Shown one piece after another: positions 41,868 through 50,289 of a DNA stretch of 64,000 nucleotides. Source of the stretch: CAVQHY01 sp963712465. GTDB taxonomy: Bacteria > Actinomycetota > Thermoleophilia > Gaiellales > Gaiellaceae. A program made the position numbers and the translations under genes. Location: NCBI GenBank assembly GCA_963712465.1, contig CAVQHY010000008.1, positions 124,001-188,000 on the forward strand. Direction: 5' to 3'. Position 1 is the first letter of the stretch. Every line of letters begins with the position of its first letter. A model generated the notes under the pieces. That model was not told the DNA's origin, did no database searches, and saw nothing but the letters and a program-made list of their open reading frames with translations.

Positions 41868-43192
41868 CCCTCGGGTCGGAGACCGGCGAAGGAGACGAGC
41901 AGCTCCTGCGCCGCGGCGACGCCGAGCGGAAGGTAGCGCTCGAGCAGCCTCTCGTTGGGCGAGTGGACGTTCCCCTCCGGAACGTCGAACCCGGTCAGGA
42001 CGGTCGGGATCCCCCGCTCGCTCAACGCCGGCACGATCGGGAGCGAGCCGCCCGAGCGCAGGAGAATCGGTTGCACGCCGAGCGCGCGCTCGAACGCCGC
42101 GCGCGCGAGTCGTACGGCTGGCGCGTCCGGCGCGACGAGCCCAGCCGGCCCCGACGCCCACCGCTCGACGTCGAGATCGGCGCCCTCCGGAGCCGCAGCG
42201 CGCAGCAGCGACTCGAAAGCGGCGGCGATGTCGTCCGCGTCCTGGCCGGGTGCCAGTCGGATCGACACGTTGGCGCGGCTTTCGACGGGCAGGACCGTCT
42301 TCTGCAGGTCCGGCTCGCCTCCGTGAACGCCGTTGACGTCGACGGCGGCCCCCGCGAGCGTACGGAGGTAGAACTCCGCCGCAGCGGTCTGATCGGCAGG
42401 GCGAGCGCCGGCGGCGGCGAGGACGCTCGCGCCCGGCTCGAGCTCCTCCCAGCCTGAGAGCTCGTCCTCGGTCGGTGGAATCGTGCCGGCGCGCAGCTCG
42501 GCCGGCGTGGCCACCACCGCCGCGAGCGTCTGCACGAGTGCATGCACCGCGTTCATCGCGGCTCCCCCGAAGACGCCCGAGTGCAGGTCGCGCGCCCCTG
42601 TTCGCAGCGTGAGATGGAAGTAGACGATCCCGCGCGTCCCGACGTAGAACGCCGGCGCGTCGACGCGGACCATGCCCCCGTCGAAGATCACGCACACGTC
42701 CGCTCCCCGGTCGTCGGCGGCGAGGAACTTCACGATCTGGTCGCCGCCGGACTCTTCCTCGCCGTCGAACGCGATCCGAACGTTGACGGGCAGACGGCCC
42801 TCGCGGGCCAGGGTCTCGGCCGCCTTGAGCAGCAGGTAGTTGTTCCCCTTGTCGTCGGCCGCGCCGCGTGCGTAGATCCAGCCGTCCCGCACCTCCGGCT
42901 CGAATGGGTCGGAGTCCCAGAGCTCGAGCGGAGCGACAGGCTGCACGTCGAAGTGGCCGTAGAGAAGCACCGTCGGCGCCGAATCCTGGTCTGTCGTCGC
43001 CCTGATCTCGCCGACCGCGAGCGGATGGGTGGAAGTGTCGACGAGCTCGCACTCGCCCCCCGCGCGCCGGACGAAGTCGCGCACCCACTCGCCCGCACGC
43101 CGGACGTCTCCAGCATGCTCGGGATCGGCGCTGATGCTCGGAATGCGCAGATACGCGAAGAGCTCGTCGAGCCAGGCTGGATCGGTGGGCAC
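41864..43192 (-). CDS. M20 family metallopeptidase (dipeptidase)
   Basis: 442 residues, M20/ArgE-DapE-like with two co-catalytic zinc ions. Ligands: LLYGHFDVQP (His), GAADDKGN (Asp), FDGEEESGG (catalytic Glu and zinc Glu), VIFDGGMV (Asp), and a C-terminal His in GNVHSPNE. The dimerisation lid follows GTRGIVYFHLTLRTGARDLHSG. Close to carnosinase/CPG2-type non-specific dipeptidases. GTG at 43192 is chosen because TAGACT lies 8 bases upstream and the N-terminus VPTDPAWLDELFAYL fits homologues. Confidence 0.92.
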   Translation of the reverse strand: MPTDPAWLDELFAYLRIPSISADPEHAGDVRRAGEWVRDFVRRAGGECELVDTSTHPLAVGEIRATTDQDSAPTVLLYGHFDVQPVAPLELWDSDPFEPEVRDGWIYARGAADDKGNNYLLLKAAETLAREGRLPVNVRIAFDGEEESGGDQIVKFLAADDRGADVCVIFDGGMVRVDAPAFYVGTRGIVYFHLTLRTGARDLHSGVFGGAAMNAVHALVQTLAAVVATPAELRAGTIPPTEDELSGWEELEPGASVLAAAGARPADQTAAAEFYLRTLAGAAVDVNGVHGGEPDLQKTVLPVESRANVSIRLAPGQDADDIAAAFESLLRAAAPEGADLDVERWASGPAGLVAPDAPAVRLARAAFERALGVQPILLRSGGSLPIVPALSERGIPTVLTGFDVPEGNVHSPNERLLERYLPLGVAAAQELLVSFAGLRPEG

Positions 43193-43200
43193 GGTGGCGG

Positions 43201-43206
43201 AGTCTA
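43201..43206 (-). promoter_or_regulatory. -10 hexamer TAGACT of M20 peptidase (leaderless)
   Basis: TAGACT, 8 bases before the GTG at 43192. Confidence 0.5.
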
Positions 43207-43251
43207 ATTGCGCCGGTTCGGCGCCCGTCCGGCTCAAGTCACCGGCAACTC

Positions 43252-43746
43252 GTGCCGTTGAGTAGCAGCGTGTCCCGGTCATGCGCGCTCGCGCTTCTCC
43301 TCGTTCTCGCGGCGGCCGTGGCCTTCCCCGGATGCGGCTTGGCGGGATCACTGGACGCCCTCGGGGACACGGAGACGGCGCTGGAGAGCGTCGGCTTCGT
43401 AGCTCCCAGGGTGACGCCCGACGTCGGCGCGGACAACCGCGACGTCTACGCGGTCGCCTACGAGCGTGGCCCTACGGTCGACGCGAGAGCCGATCGCGAG
43501 ACGGCTGCGCGAGTCGTGTGGACCACTCTCCCCTACCGAGTCTCGGCCCTCGCGCTCGAGGACACGACGATGTCGCGTCGCGAGCTCGAGGCGACGTTCG
43601 GACCGCGGCCGGCGGAGCTCGACGCCAGACGTGTGGGAGACGACCTCAAGAGCACCGGCACAGCGCTCGTCACGATCGGGCCGCTCGTGCTCCTCGGCGC
43701 TCTCGCGGTCGCGTTTCTCGGTATTCGGCGCGCCTTTCGAGACTAG
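43252..43746 (+). CDS. Putative lipoprotein with C-terminal membrane helix
   Basis: 164 residues. N-terminal hydrophobic ALALLLVLAAAVAFPGCG with lipobox-like FPGC, an outer domain of about 90 residues (DVYAVAYERGPTVDARAD), and a C-terminal helix VTIGPLVLLGALAVAFLGI. No family recognised. GTG 43252 is the likeliest start, but TTG 43258 and GTG 43270 are possible. Convergent with the sigma factor gene, 5 bases apart. Confidence 0.7.
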   Translation: MPLSSSVSRSCALALLLVLAAAVAFPGCGLAGSLDALGDTETALESVGFVAPRVTPDVGADNRDVYAVAYERGPTVDARADRETAARVVWTTLPYRVSALALEDTTMSRRELEATFGPRPAELDARRVGDDLKSTGTALVTIGPLVLLGALAVAFLGIRRAFRD

Positions 43747-43751
43747 ACCGG

Positions 43752-44840
43752 CTACGCGACGTCGCGAAGCCGCGCCGACTCCGCGAGCGCCTGCAGCTTC
43801 TTCAGGCTTTGATTCTCGATCTGGCGCACGCGCTCACGCGTGACGTTGAACGCTCGCCCGACCTCGTCGAGCGTCCGTGGATGCTCCCCGTCGAGGCCGT
43901 ACCGGAGCTCGAGCACGCGCCGTTCACGAAACGAGAGCGTCGCGAGGATCCGGGTCAGGGTCTCCTTGCGAAGCTGCACCTCGGCCACCTCGTCCGGAAG
44001 GGGCGTCGAGGCGTCGGCGATGAAGTGGCCGAACTCCGACTCCTCCTCGTCGCCGACCGGCTTCTCGAGCGAGATCGGCGCCTGGGCGCTGCGGCGGATC
44101 TGGTCGATCTCGTCCAGGTCGAGCTCGAGCTCACGCGCGATCTCCGCGGTCGTGGGCTCGCGCCCGAGCTCGGCGAGGAGCTTTCGCTCGGTACGGCTGA
44201 TCTTGTTCAGCTTCTCGACCACGTGGACGGGCATCCGGATCGTCCGCCCCTTGTCGGCCAGAGCGCGGGCGACCGCCTGGCGGATCCACCACGTCGCGTA
44301 CGTCGAGAACTTGAACCCCTTGCGGTAGTCGAACTTCTCGGCGGCCCGGACAAGGCCGATCGTCCCCTCCTGGATCAGGTCGAGAAAGGGGAGGCCCTGA
44401 TTGCGATAGTTCTTGGCGATCGAGACGACGAGCCGGAGGTTCGATTCGACCATCTTCCGCTTCGCGTTCATGTCGCCGCGCTCGATCCGCTTCGAAAGCT
44501 CGACCTCCTGGGCGGCGGTGAGCAGCGGCACCTTGCCGATATCGCGGAGGAAGAGCTGGAGCGCATCGGTCGACATCTCGCGCGCCTCCGGGGCCAGGTC
44601 GAGCTCGACCTCCTCGCGGGCGTCGCCGGGCTGGTTGAGCACCTCGATCTGGAGCTCGTCGAGCGTCGCGTAGAAGTCGTCGATCTCGGAAGCCTCGAGA
44701 TCGAGCTCGTCGAGCGCCAGCGCGATCTCCTCGTACGTGAGGAAGCCGGCTTCCTTCCCCTTGCCGACGAGCGCTCTCGCGTCTTCGTGCTCGAGCATCA
44801 CCGCTGCGGCTCCTCTCTCGCCTCCCGCCTGCGGGCTCAC
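43752..44840 (-). CDS. Principal-type sigma-70 factor (RpoD/SigA-like)
   Basis: 362 residues with region 1.1 (LVGKGKEAGFLTYEEIALAL), 1.2 (ALQLFLRDIGKVPLL), region 2 (NLRLVVSIAKNYRNQGL, FDYRKGFKFSTYATWWIRQA), region 3 (RTIRMPVHVVEKLNKISRTE) and region 4 (RVLELRYGLDGEHPRTLDEV, NVTRERVRQIENQSLKKL). A full region 1.1 and typical 2.4/4.2 indicate the housekeeping factor, or a close SigB/HrdB-like paralogue. GTG at 44840 with CAGGAGGGG upstream is chosen; an ATG 16 codons in (MLEHEDARAL) is possible. Confidence 0.92.
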   Translation of the reverse strand: MSPQAGGERGAAAVMLEHEDARALVGKGKEAGFLTYEEIALALDELDLEASEIDDFYATLDELQIEVLNQPGDAREEVELDLAPEAREMSTDALQLFLRDIGKVPLLTAAQEVELSKRIERGDMNAKRKMVESNLRLVVSIAKNYRNQGLPFLDLIQEGTIGLVRAAEKFDYRKGFKFSTYATWWIRQAVARALADKGRTIRMPVHVVEKLNKISRTERKLLAELGREPTTAEIARELELDLDEIDQIRRSAQAPISLEKPVGDEEESEFGHFIADASTPLPDEVAEVQLRKETLTRILATLSFRERRVLELRYGLDGEHPRTLDEVGRAFNVTRERVRQIENQSLKKLQALAESARLRDVA

Positions 44841-44855
44841 GGGACTCCCCTCCTG

Positions 44856-44884
44856 ACCGTAGGTGCGCCGATCGAGCTCGTCAA
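44856..44884 (-). promoter_or_regulatory. Sigma-A-type promoter before the sigma factor gene
   Basis: Read leftward: TTGACG, 17-base spacer, TACGGT, ending 15 bases before the GTG at 44840. A TATCGT further upstream is an alternative -10. Confidence 0.5.
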
Positions 44885-45005
44885 CTGCGACCGCGTCACG
44901 ATAGCGCCACCAGAGTGTGGGAACTGTCGCACGTAGCCCGGACGGTTCGCGGTGCGTCACCCGGGGCGTGGCGTCTTCGGCAAGCCTGGACTTCGACCGA
45001 CCGCG

Positions 45006-45494
45006 TCAGGCGCGGCACTGCGACCCGTCGGCCCCGTCCGCCCCAGGGAGCAGGCCGAGCAGATCGACCAGCGCCTCGAGCTCGCCGGGCGAGGCCCGAT
45101 CCGCGAGAAGCTCGTGCAGAACCTGTTCGAACATGTCGGCGGCGTCCGACAGGGTCGCCCGGCCGCGCTCGGTGATCAACGCGTAGGTGACGCGCTGGTC
45201 GGACGGGCACGCCGCCTTCTCGACGAGGCCGGCCTGCTCGAGGCCGTCGAGGAGCCGGGTCACCCCTGACGGGGTCAGCAGGACTCGCTCGGCGAGGTCG
45301 ACCCGTCGCAGGTGGCCGCCGGGCTCCCGCGCGAGGGCGAGCAGGCACTCGTAGTCGGTAACGGTCAGCCGGTGGGCTATGGCAAGCCTCGCCTCCAGCT
45401 CGCGACGGAGGGTCGCGTTCGCCCGGACGAGGCGGGCGAACAGGGTCACCTCGATCGGAGGAGCGGTCGTGATCTCTAAAACTTGACGACTCAA
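45006..45494 (-). CDS. MarR-family regulator
   Basis: 162 residues, MarR winged helix: dimer helix TLFARLVRANATLRRELE, HTH VDLAERVLLTPSGVTRLLDGL, wing KAACPSDQRVTYALITERG. It is divergent from yceI and an FMN reductase, and a perfect palindrome (ACTTGA-CGAC-TCAAGT) covers its start, so it very likely represses itself and the yceI operon. The start is TTG at 45494 with GAGG 5 bases upstream; it lies inside the operator. Ligand likely a phenolic, quinone or oxidant, judging by the regulated genes (inference). Confidence 0.9.
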   Translation of the reverse strand: MSRQVLEITTAPPIEVTLFARLVRANATLRRELEARLAIAHRLTVTDYECLLALAREPGGHLRRVDLAERVLLTPSGVTRLLDGLEQAGLVEKAACPSDQRVTYALITERGRATLSDAADMFEQVLHELLADRASPGELEALVDLLGLLPGADGADGSQCRA

Positions 45495-45496
45495 GT
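45481..45496. promoter_or_regulatory. MarR operator palindrome
   Basis: ACTTGA-CGAC-TCAAGT, perfect 6-bp arms with a 4-base centre in an A/T-rich context, overlapping the TTG start of marR and lying just upstream of a TAGAGT (45505) that can be the yceI -10. Confidence 0.65.
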
Positions 45497-45553
45497 AATC
45501 CTCGCTAGAGTTATTTGCGCCCTCAAACGTATAGCACGGAAGGAGACCACAGT

Positions 45554-46099
45554 ATGAGTGCAGTCGAGGCTATCCAGGCACGAACCGAGCTCCCGAGCGG
45601 CACGTGGAGGCTCGATCCGACCCATTCGACGATCGGCTTCGCGGTCAAGCACAACCTGATCGCGACATTCCGCGGTGCCTTTGCCGACGTCGACGGAGGA
45701 CTCGGCCCGGACGGGCTGGTCGGGTCGGCGCGCGTCGCAAGCGTCGACGTGGACGAGCCGAACCTGAACGGACACCTTCAGTCGCCCGATTTCTTCGATG
45801 CGGAGCGACACCCGGAGCTTCGCTTCTCTTCGCGCTCGATCCACGTCGACGGCGATGCGATCACGGTCGACGGTGACCTCACCATCAAGGGGATCACGAA
45901 GCCCGTCACGCTCATGGGCTCGATCAGCGGCCCGATCGACGATGCGTTCGGCGGCTCCAGGATCGGCATCGAGCTCGAGACGACCGTCGACCGGCGCGAG
46001 TTCGAGCTCAACTGGAACGCCCCGCTCCCGCAGGGCGGCTTCGCGGTTGCGAACGACGTCACGATCCGCGGCGAGCTCGAGCTGACGAGGGAGCCGTAG
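45554..46099 (+). CDS. yceI: YceI family protein
   Basis: 181 residues, YceI/lipocalin-like beta-barrel that binds polyisoprenoid or other lipids. Start of domain TWRLDPTHSTIGFAVKHNL, then SPDFFDAERHPELRFSS and DGDLTIKGITKPVTL, ending VANDVTIRGELELT. No signal peptide, so it is cytosolic. AAGGAGAC upstream of the ATG. First gene of an operon with an FMN reductase, controlled by the divergent MarR. Confidence 0.92.
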   Translation: MSAVEAIQARTELPSGTWRLDPTHSTIGFAVKHNLIATFRGAFADVDGGLGPDGLVGSARVASVDVDEPNLNGHLQSPDFFDAERHPELRFSSRSIHVDGDAITVDGDLTIKGITKPVTLMGSISGPIDDAFGGSRIGIELETTVDRREFELNWNAPLPQGGFAVANDVTIRGELELTREP

Positions 46100-46639
46100 G
46101 TGAGGATCCTCGGGATCCCCGGCAGTCTGCGGAGCGGCTCGCACTCACGCGAGCTCCTCCGCATCGCGGCCGACCTTGCGCCGCCGCCTGCCGAGCTCGA
46201 GCTCTGGGAGGGCCTCCGTGCCGTTCCTCCGTTCGACGCGGACGATGAGGACACGCCGGCCGCGGTGGTTGTGGCGCTGCGCCAGTCTGTCTCTGCCGCC
46301 GATGCCGTCCTGATCTCGACACCCGAGTACAACGGCTCGATTCCGGGACAGCTCAAGAACGCGCTCGACTGGGCATCCCGGCCGGTGGCGACGAATCCGT
46401 TTCGCAACAAGCCCGTGGCCGTCGTGAGCGCGAGCACCGGCTCGTTCGGGGGCGTCTGGGCGCAGGCGGAGCTCAAGAAGGTGCTCGGCCTGATGGGCGC
46501 GAGAGTCGTCCCGACCGAGCTCGCCGTGCCGAAGGCACACGAGCGGCTGAACGAGCCGGACGACGAACTGCTCGACGGAGTCGCGACCGCCCTGGCCGCG
46601 CTCGTCGCGGAGCTCGAGCCCGCGAGCGCTGCAGCCTAG
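46100..46639 (+). CDS. NADPH-dependent FMN reductase
   Basis: 179 residues, flavodoxin-like FMN_red family (SsuE/ChrR/ArsH relatives). FMN loop ILGIPGSLRSGSHSREL at the N-terminus, TPEYNGSIPGQLKNALDW, and STGSFGGVWAQAEL. Reduces quinones, azo compounds or chromate in relatives. GTG start immediately after the yceI stop; likely co-induced by the MarR regulator as a quinone/oxidant response. Overlaps the convergent TPR gene by 4 bases. Confidence 0.9.
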   Translation: MRILGIPGSLRSGSHSRELLRIAADLAPPPAELELWEGLRAVPPFDADDEDTPAAVVVALRQSVSAADAVLISTPEYNGSIPGQLKNALDWASRPVATNPFRNKPVAVVSASTGSFGGVWAQAELKKVLGLMGARVVPTELAVPKAHERLNEPDDELLDGVATALAALVAELEPASAAA

Positions 46640-47622
46640 CCACTCGCCGAGGTCGTCCCGACAGCGCCCTCGTCCAGCCGGTCGAGCAGCTCGCGGGCCT
46701 GGCGACCGTAGACGCCCGACGGTTCTGACCTTCGCGCCGCGTCGAGCTGGCGTCTCGCCTCGTCCACCTGGCTGAGCCAGAGCAGCATCAGGCCCAGGTG
46801 GAACCGGACGACGGCCGCGTCCGGGTTCGAGGCGGCCAGCGGGCCGAGTCGCGAGAAGGCCTGGGCGGGGTCGTCCTTGTCGAAGCGCGCGACGGCCGCG
46901 GCGGTCTTCGCCTCGAGGCTGTCCGGGTCGACCGCAAGCGCCCGGTCGAACGCGTCTCGTGCGGAGACGGCTCTGCCGAGGCGCTGGAGAACGGATCCGT
47001 AGAGCAGCCAGTCTGCGACCCCGCCCCGCTCGGCCCGCCGCCGCAGCTCGGCGAGCTGCTCCCCGGGGGCGAGGGCGTCGAGCCCCGCCTGGTCGGGCCC
47101 GTCGAGAACGAAGAACGGTCGACCCGGGGGCATCTCGGGATGGGCGAGGTCCTCGGCACGAAGCGCTGAGGGCGAGTCCGGCTCGCGACTCTTCGCGAGA
47201 CGCCATTCTCGTTCGGCCCCTGCCCGGTCGCCGTCCGTGAAGAGAGCGAGCCCCAGGTGGAGGTGGGCCACAGCCCTGCCGGGGTGCTCGGCGACGATCG
47301 CCCTGAGCTTCTCGGTGGTCGCGGTCGGCCAGGCGGCCACCGCCGCTCCCACCTGCGCCTCGACCGAGCCCGGCTCGCGCTCGAGCACGCTCTCGAACCG
47401 CCGAAGCGCGCCCGCCCGATCTCCGCCGTCGTACAGGCGTTCGGCAGCGATCAGATCCCGATCGATCGGCGTCTCGGCGAGCGAGATCCCGAGCTGAAGC
47501 GGGGGCGGCTGCGCCGCCGGAGCATTCTCCCCACGCGAGACCACCGCGACCGCCGAGGCGGCGCCGGCAGCGGCGAGCGCAACGACGGCGACGATCAGGC
47601 GAACGCGGGTGCGCGAAGACAC
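46636..47622 (-). CDS. Membrane-anchored TPR protein
   Basis: 328 residues. N-terminal helix VRLIVAVVALAAAGAASAVAV anchors it; the outer part has TPR-like units (RLYDGGDRAGALRRFESVL, AVAHLHLGLALFTDGDRAG, AVSARDAFDRALAVDPDS, RFHLGLMLLWLSQVDEAR). Probably a scaffold; related to CcmH-type TPR proteins, but no cytochrome c genes are near. GTG at 47622 is preferred over one 18 bases upstream because TACGCT lies exactly 7 bases before it. Confidence 0.8.
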   Translation of the reverse strand: MSSRTRVRLIVAVVALAAAGAASAVAVVSRGENAPAAQPPPLQLGISLAETPIDRDLIAAERLYDGGDRAGALRRFESVLEREPGSVEAQVGAAVAAWPTATTEKLRAIVAEHPGRAVAHLHLGLALFTDGDRAGAEREWRLAKSREPDSPSALRAEDLAHPEMPPGRPFFVLDGPDQAGLDALAPGEQLAELRRRAERGGVADWLLYGSVLQRLGRAVSARDAFDRALAVDPDSLEAKTAAAVARFDKDDPAQAFSRLGPLAASNPDAAVVRFHLGLMLLWLSQVDEARRQLDAARRSEPSGVYGRQARELLDRLDEGAVGTTSASG

Positions 47623-47629
47623 GCCCGCG

Positions 47630-47635
47630 AGCGTA
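47630..47635 (-). promoter_or_regulatory. -10 hexamer TACGCT of TPR gene (leaderless)
   Basis: TACGCT, 7 bases before the GTG at 47622, selecting the shorter of two possible starts. Confidence 0.55.
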
Positions 47636-47724
47636 GCCACGCCCGGGTACCCGGGAAGCCAGAGGCGCTCGGCGACGTTACGAAAGAAGCAGCGTTTCGC
47701 TTCAGTTGGTGAAGCGACTCCCGC

Positions 47725-47730
47725 TATACT
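47725..47730 (+). promoter_or_regulatory. -10 hexamer TATACT of the moeZ-cysteine operon
   Basis: TATACT ends 10 bases before the ATG at 47741; there is no ribosome site, so the mRNA should have little or no leader. Confidence 0.55.
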
Positions 47731-47740
47731 CCTTGAAGCT

Positions 47741-48955
47741 ATGCCGTCCTACCGAGACCACCTGAAGCAGGTCAAGAGCGAGATCGACGAGGTCGATTCC
47801 GCCCGCGCTGCCGAGATCCTCGGGGATGGCGCGGCCGTCTTCGTCGACGTGCGCGAGCGGGACGAGTGGGAGGAAGGCCATATTCCTGGCGCGACCTGGA
47901 TTCCTCGCGGCCACCTCGAGTCGCGGATCGAGGCAGTGGTACCCGACCAGGCGCAGCCGATCGTCGTCTACTGTGCCGGCGGCAGCCGCTCGGCGTTCGC
48001 AGCCAGGACGCTCGAGGAGCTCGGCTACGACAACGTGGTGTCACTCGCGGGCGGCTTCACCGACTGGAAGCGAAACGGCTTCGAGTGGAGGGCGCCGAAA
48101 CTCCTCACGGAGGCACAGCGCAAGCGCTACAGCCGCCACCTCCTCATCCCCGAGGTAGGTGAAGAGGGCCAGCAGAAGCTGCTCGAGTCGAAAATGCTCC
48201 TGATCGGCGCGGGCGGGCTCGGATCACCGGCCTCCCTCTATCTCGCCGCTGCGGGCGTCGGCACGCTCGGGATCGTCGACGACGACATCGTCGACGAGTC
48301 GAACCTGCAGCGCCAGATCGCCCACTCGCTCGAGCGGCTCGGCGAGTCGAAGGCCGACTCGGCAAGACGCACGATCGAGGCGCTCAACCCGGACGTGGAC
48401 GTCAAGGTCTACAAGACCCGCCTTACCTCCGAGAACATCGAGGACGTCCTGGCCGAGGGCTGGGACGTGATCGTCGACGGAGCCGACAACTTCCCGACGC
48501 GCTATCTCCTGAACGACGCGTCCGTGTGGCACCGCATCCCGATCGTGCACGGCTCGATCTACCGCTTCGAGGGACAGGCGACTGTCCTGAAGCCGTTCGA
48601 GGGGCCGTGCTATCGCTGCCTCTTCCCTCAGCCTCCACCGCCCGAGCTCGCGCCGTCGTGTGCCGAGGGCGGCGTGCTGGGCGTCCTCCCGGGGATCGTC
48701 GGCTCGATCCAGGCGAACGAGGCGATCAAGCTCGTCCTCGGCGCCGGCGAGCCGCTGATCGGTCGTCTGCTTCTCTTCGACGCTCTCGAGACGTCGTTCA
48801 CGGAGATCTCGCTCCGCCGCGACCCGAGCTGCCCGGTCTGCGGCGAGACCCCGACGATCACGGAGTACATCGACTACGTCGAGTTCTGCACCGGGACTGT
48901 CTCCCACCACCCCGCCACAGCCCTGTCGGGCGCGACCCCGCGGGTCTCCCGCTAG
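47741..48955 (+). CDS. moeZ: MoeZ-type E1 adenylyltransferase/sulfurtransferase, rhodanese at N-terminus
   Basis: 404 residues. Residues 15-115 form a rhodanese domain with the persulfide Cys near residue 78 (VVYCAGGSRS); residues 120-390 are a ThiF/MoeB E1 domain with nucleotide loop LLIGAGGLGSPAS, VDDDIVDESNLQRQ, DGADNFPTRYLLN, two zinc CxxC pairs (CYRC, CPVC) and a Cys in PSCAEGGVLG. It adenylates and thiocarboxylates the C-terminal Gly-Gly of a ubiquitin-like carrier. Classic MoeZ/MOCS3 carries rhodanese at the C-terminus; here it is N-terminal. First gene of an operon with cysO::cysM and mec, which identifies the carrier as CysO. Confidence 0.9.
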   Translation: MPSYRDHLKQVKSEIDEVDSARAAEILGDGAAVFVDVRERDEWEEGHIPGATWIPRGHLESRIEAVVPDQAQPIVVYCAGGSRSAFAARTLEELGYDNVVSLAGGFTDWKRNGFEWRAPKLLTEAQRKRYSRHLLIPEVGEEGQQKLLESKMLLIGAGGLGSPASLYLAAAGVGTLGIVDDDIVDESNLQRQIAHSLERLGESKADSARRTIEALNPDVDVKVYKTRLTSENIEDVLAEGWDVIVDGADNFPTRYLLNDASVWHRIPIVHGSIYRFEGQATVLKPFEGPCYRCLFPQPPPPELAPSCAEGGVLGVLPGIVGSIQANEAIKLVLGAGEPLIGRLLLFDALETSFTEISLRRDPSCPVCGETPTITEYIDYVEFCTGTVSHHPATALSGATPRVSR

Positions 48956-48958
48956 GCG

Positions 48959-50188
48959 ATGGCGAAGGTCCGCATCCCACCGACGCTGCGCGCCGAGGTC
49001 GGAGGCGCCCGCGAGATCGATGCCTCGGGCACGACGATGCGTGAGCTGCTCGAGGACCTTGCGGAACGCTACCCCGGTCTCGGCAGGCAGGTGCTCGAGG
49101 ACGGAACGGGCGAGATCGCTCCGTTCGTCAACGTCTACGTCGACAACGAGGACGTCCGAACGCTCGAGGGTCTCGAGACGGCAGTGTCCGAGAGCTCGAC
49201 CGTCATCCTCCTGCCGGCGATGGCCGGCGGCGAGGTGGAGCCGGCGCTGCCACGCGTGGCCACGTCGCTGCTCGACCTGATCGGGAACACGCCGCTCGTG
49301 GAGCTGCCGCGGCTCGCTCCTCACGAGGGCGTCAAGCTCTACGCGAAGCTCGAGGGCCAGAACCCGACCGGCTCGGCCAAGGACCGCGTCGCCAGGGCGA
49401 TGCTCGAGGCGGCGGAGAGCTCCGGCGAGCTCGAGCCCGGACGCGAGCTCCTCGAGCCGACGAGCGGCAACACGGGCATCTCGCTTGCGATGGTCGCGAA
49501 GCTGAAGGGGTACCCGCTGACGTGCGTCCTTCCCGAGAACGCCACCGATGAGCGGATCCGGCTACTTCGCCTCTACGGCGCGACGATCATCTTCTCCCCC
49601 GCCGCCGAGGGCTCCAACGGAGCAGTCCGGGTCGCGCTCGAGCTGGCGCAGCGAGATCCGAAGTGGTTCATGCCGTTCCAGTACGCGAACGAGGCGAATC
49701 CTCGCGCCCACTACGAGGGCACGGGCGCCGAGATCGTCGATGCGCTCCCACGCGTGGACGTGCTCGTAGCGGGTCTCGGCACGGGTGGAACGCTGATGGG
49801 TGCGGGCGAGCGGGTCCGCGAGGCGTTCCCGGAGGCGATCATCGCCGCCGCCGAGCCGCTCCAGGGCGATCACGTGTATGGCCTGCGCTCGCTCGAGGAC
49901 GGATACACGCCGCCGATCCTCGACGTCGCGAAGCTCGACCGGAAGATCCTCGTCACCAACAAGGAGTCCGTCGACGGCCTACGGATGCTGCTCGACCGCG
50001 AGGGCATCTTCGCTGGGGTCTCTTCCGGCGCGGTCGTCCACGTCGCGCGACGTCTTGCCGCCGAACTCGACGAGGGCGTGGTCGTCGCGATCCTCGCCGA
50101 CGGCGGCTGGAAGTACCTCTCCGGAGAGTTCTGGGACGCACCCGCCGGCTCGGTCGAGGAGTCGATGGGCACCAAGCTCTGGTGGTGA
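48959..50188 (+). CDS. cysM: CysO-CysM fusion: sulfur carrier joined to cysteine synthase
   Basis: 409 residues. Residues 1-91 are a ThiS/MoaD/CysO ubiquitin-like domain (KVRIPPTLRAEVGG, RELLEDLAERYPGL, NVYVDNEDVRTL) ending LLPAMAGG, exactly where CysO ends. With no stop, the frame runs on into a full fold-type II PLP cysteine synthase (SLLDLIGNTPLVELPRL; PLP Lys about 141 in TGSAKDR; PTSGNTGISLA; GLGTGGTLMG). Mycobacterial CysO (93) plus CysM (323) match this total. CysM uses CysO-thiocarboxylate and O-phosphoserine; fusion hides the Gly-Gly carboxylate unless it is cleaved. ATG is 3 bases after the moeZ stop. Confidence 0.92.
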   Translation: MAKVRIPPTLRAEVGGAREIDASGTTMRELLEDLAERYPGLGRQVLEDGTGEIAPFVNVYVDNEDVRTLEGLETAVSESSTVILLPAMAGGEVEPALPRVATSLLDLIGNTPLVELPRLAPHEGVKLYAKLEGQNPTGSAKDRVARAMLEAAESSGELEPGRELLEPTSGNTGISLAMVAKLKGYPLTCVLPENATDERIRLLRLYGATIIFSPAAEGSNGAVRVALELAQRDPKWFMPFQYANEANPRAHYEGTGAEIVDALPRVDVLVAGLGTGGTLMGAGERVREAFPEAIIAAAEPLQGDHVYGLRSLEDGYTPPILDVAKLDRKILVTNKESVDGLRMLLDREGIFAGVSSGAVVHVARRLAAELDEGVVVAILADGGWKYLSGEFWDAPAGSVEESMGTKLWW

Positions 50189-50280
50189 TCCCGTTCGGGG
50201 GCGGGCGGTGGGGGCGGTGGTGATCCCGTTCGGGGGCGGGCGGTGGGGGCGGTGGTGATCCCGTTCGGGGGCGGGCGGGG
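50181..50280. repeat. 35-bp tandem repeat at the cysM stop codon
   Basis: Identical 35-base units begin at 50186 and 50221, with a third partial copy at 50256-50280. Each carries TGATCCCGTTCGGGGGCGGG then CGGTGGGGGCGGTGG, so the stop TGA of cysO::cysM is the first base triplet of unit one. The G-runs could form a quadruplex. The mec start (GGTGATACCC) resembles the unit (GGTGATCCCG), suggesting it arose by slippage there. Confidence 0.85.
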
Positions 50281-50289
50281 AAGCCCTTG

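Noticed and set aside
50181..50280. Tandem repeat considered as CRISPR
   Set aside because: Head-to-tail units without spacers.
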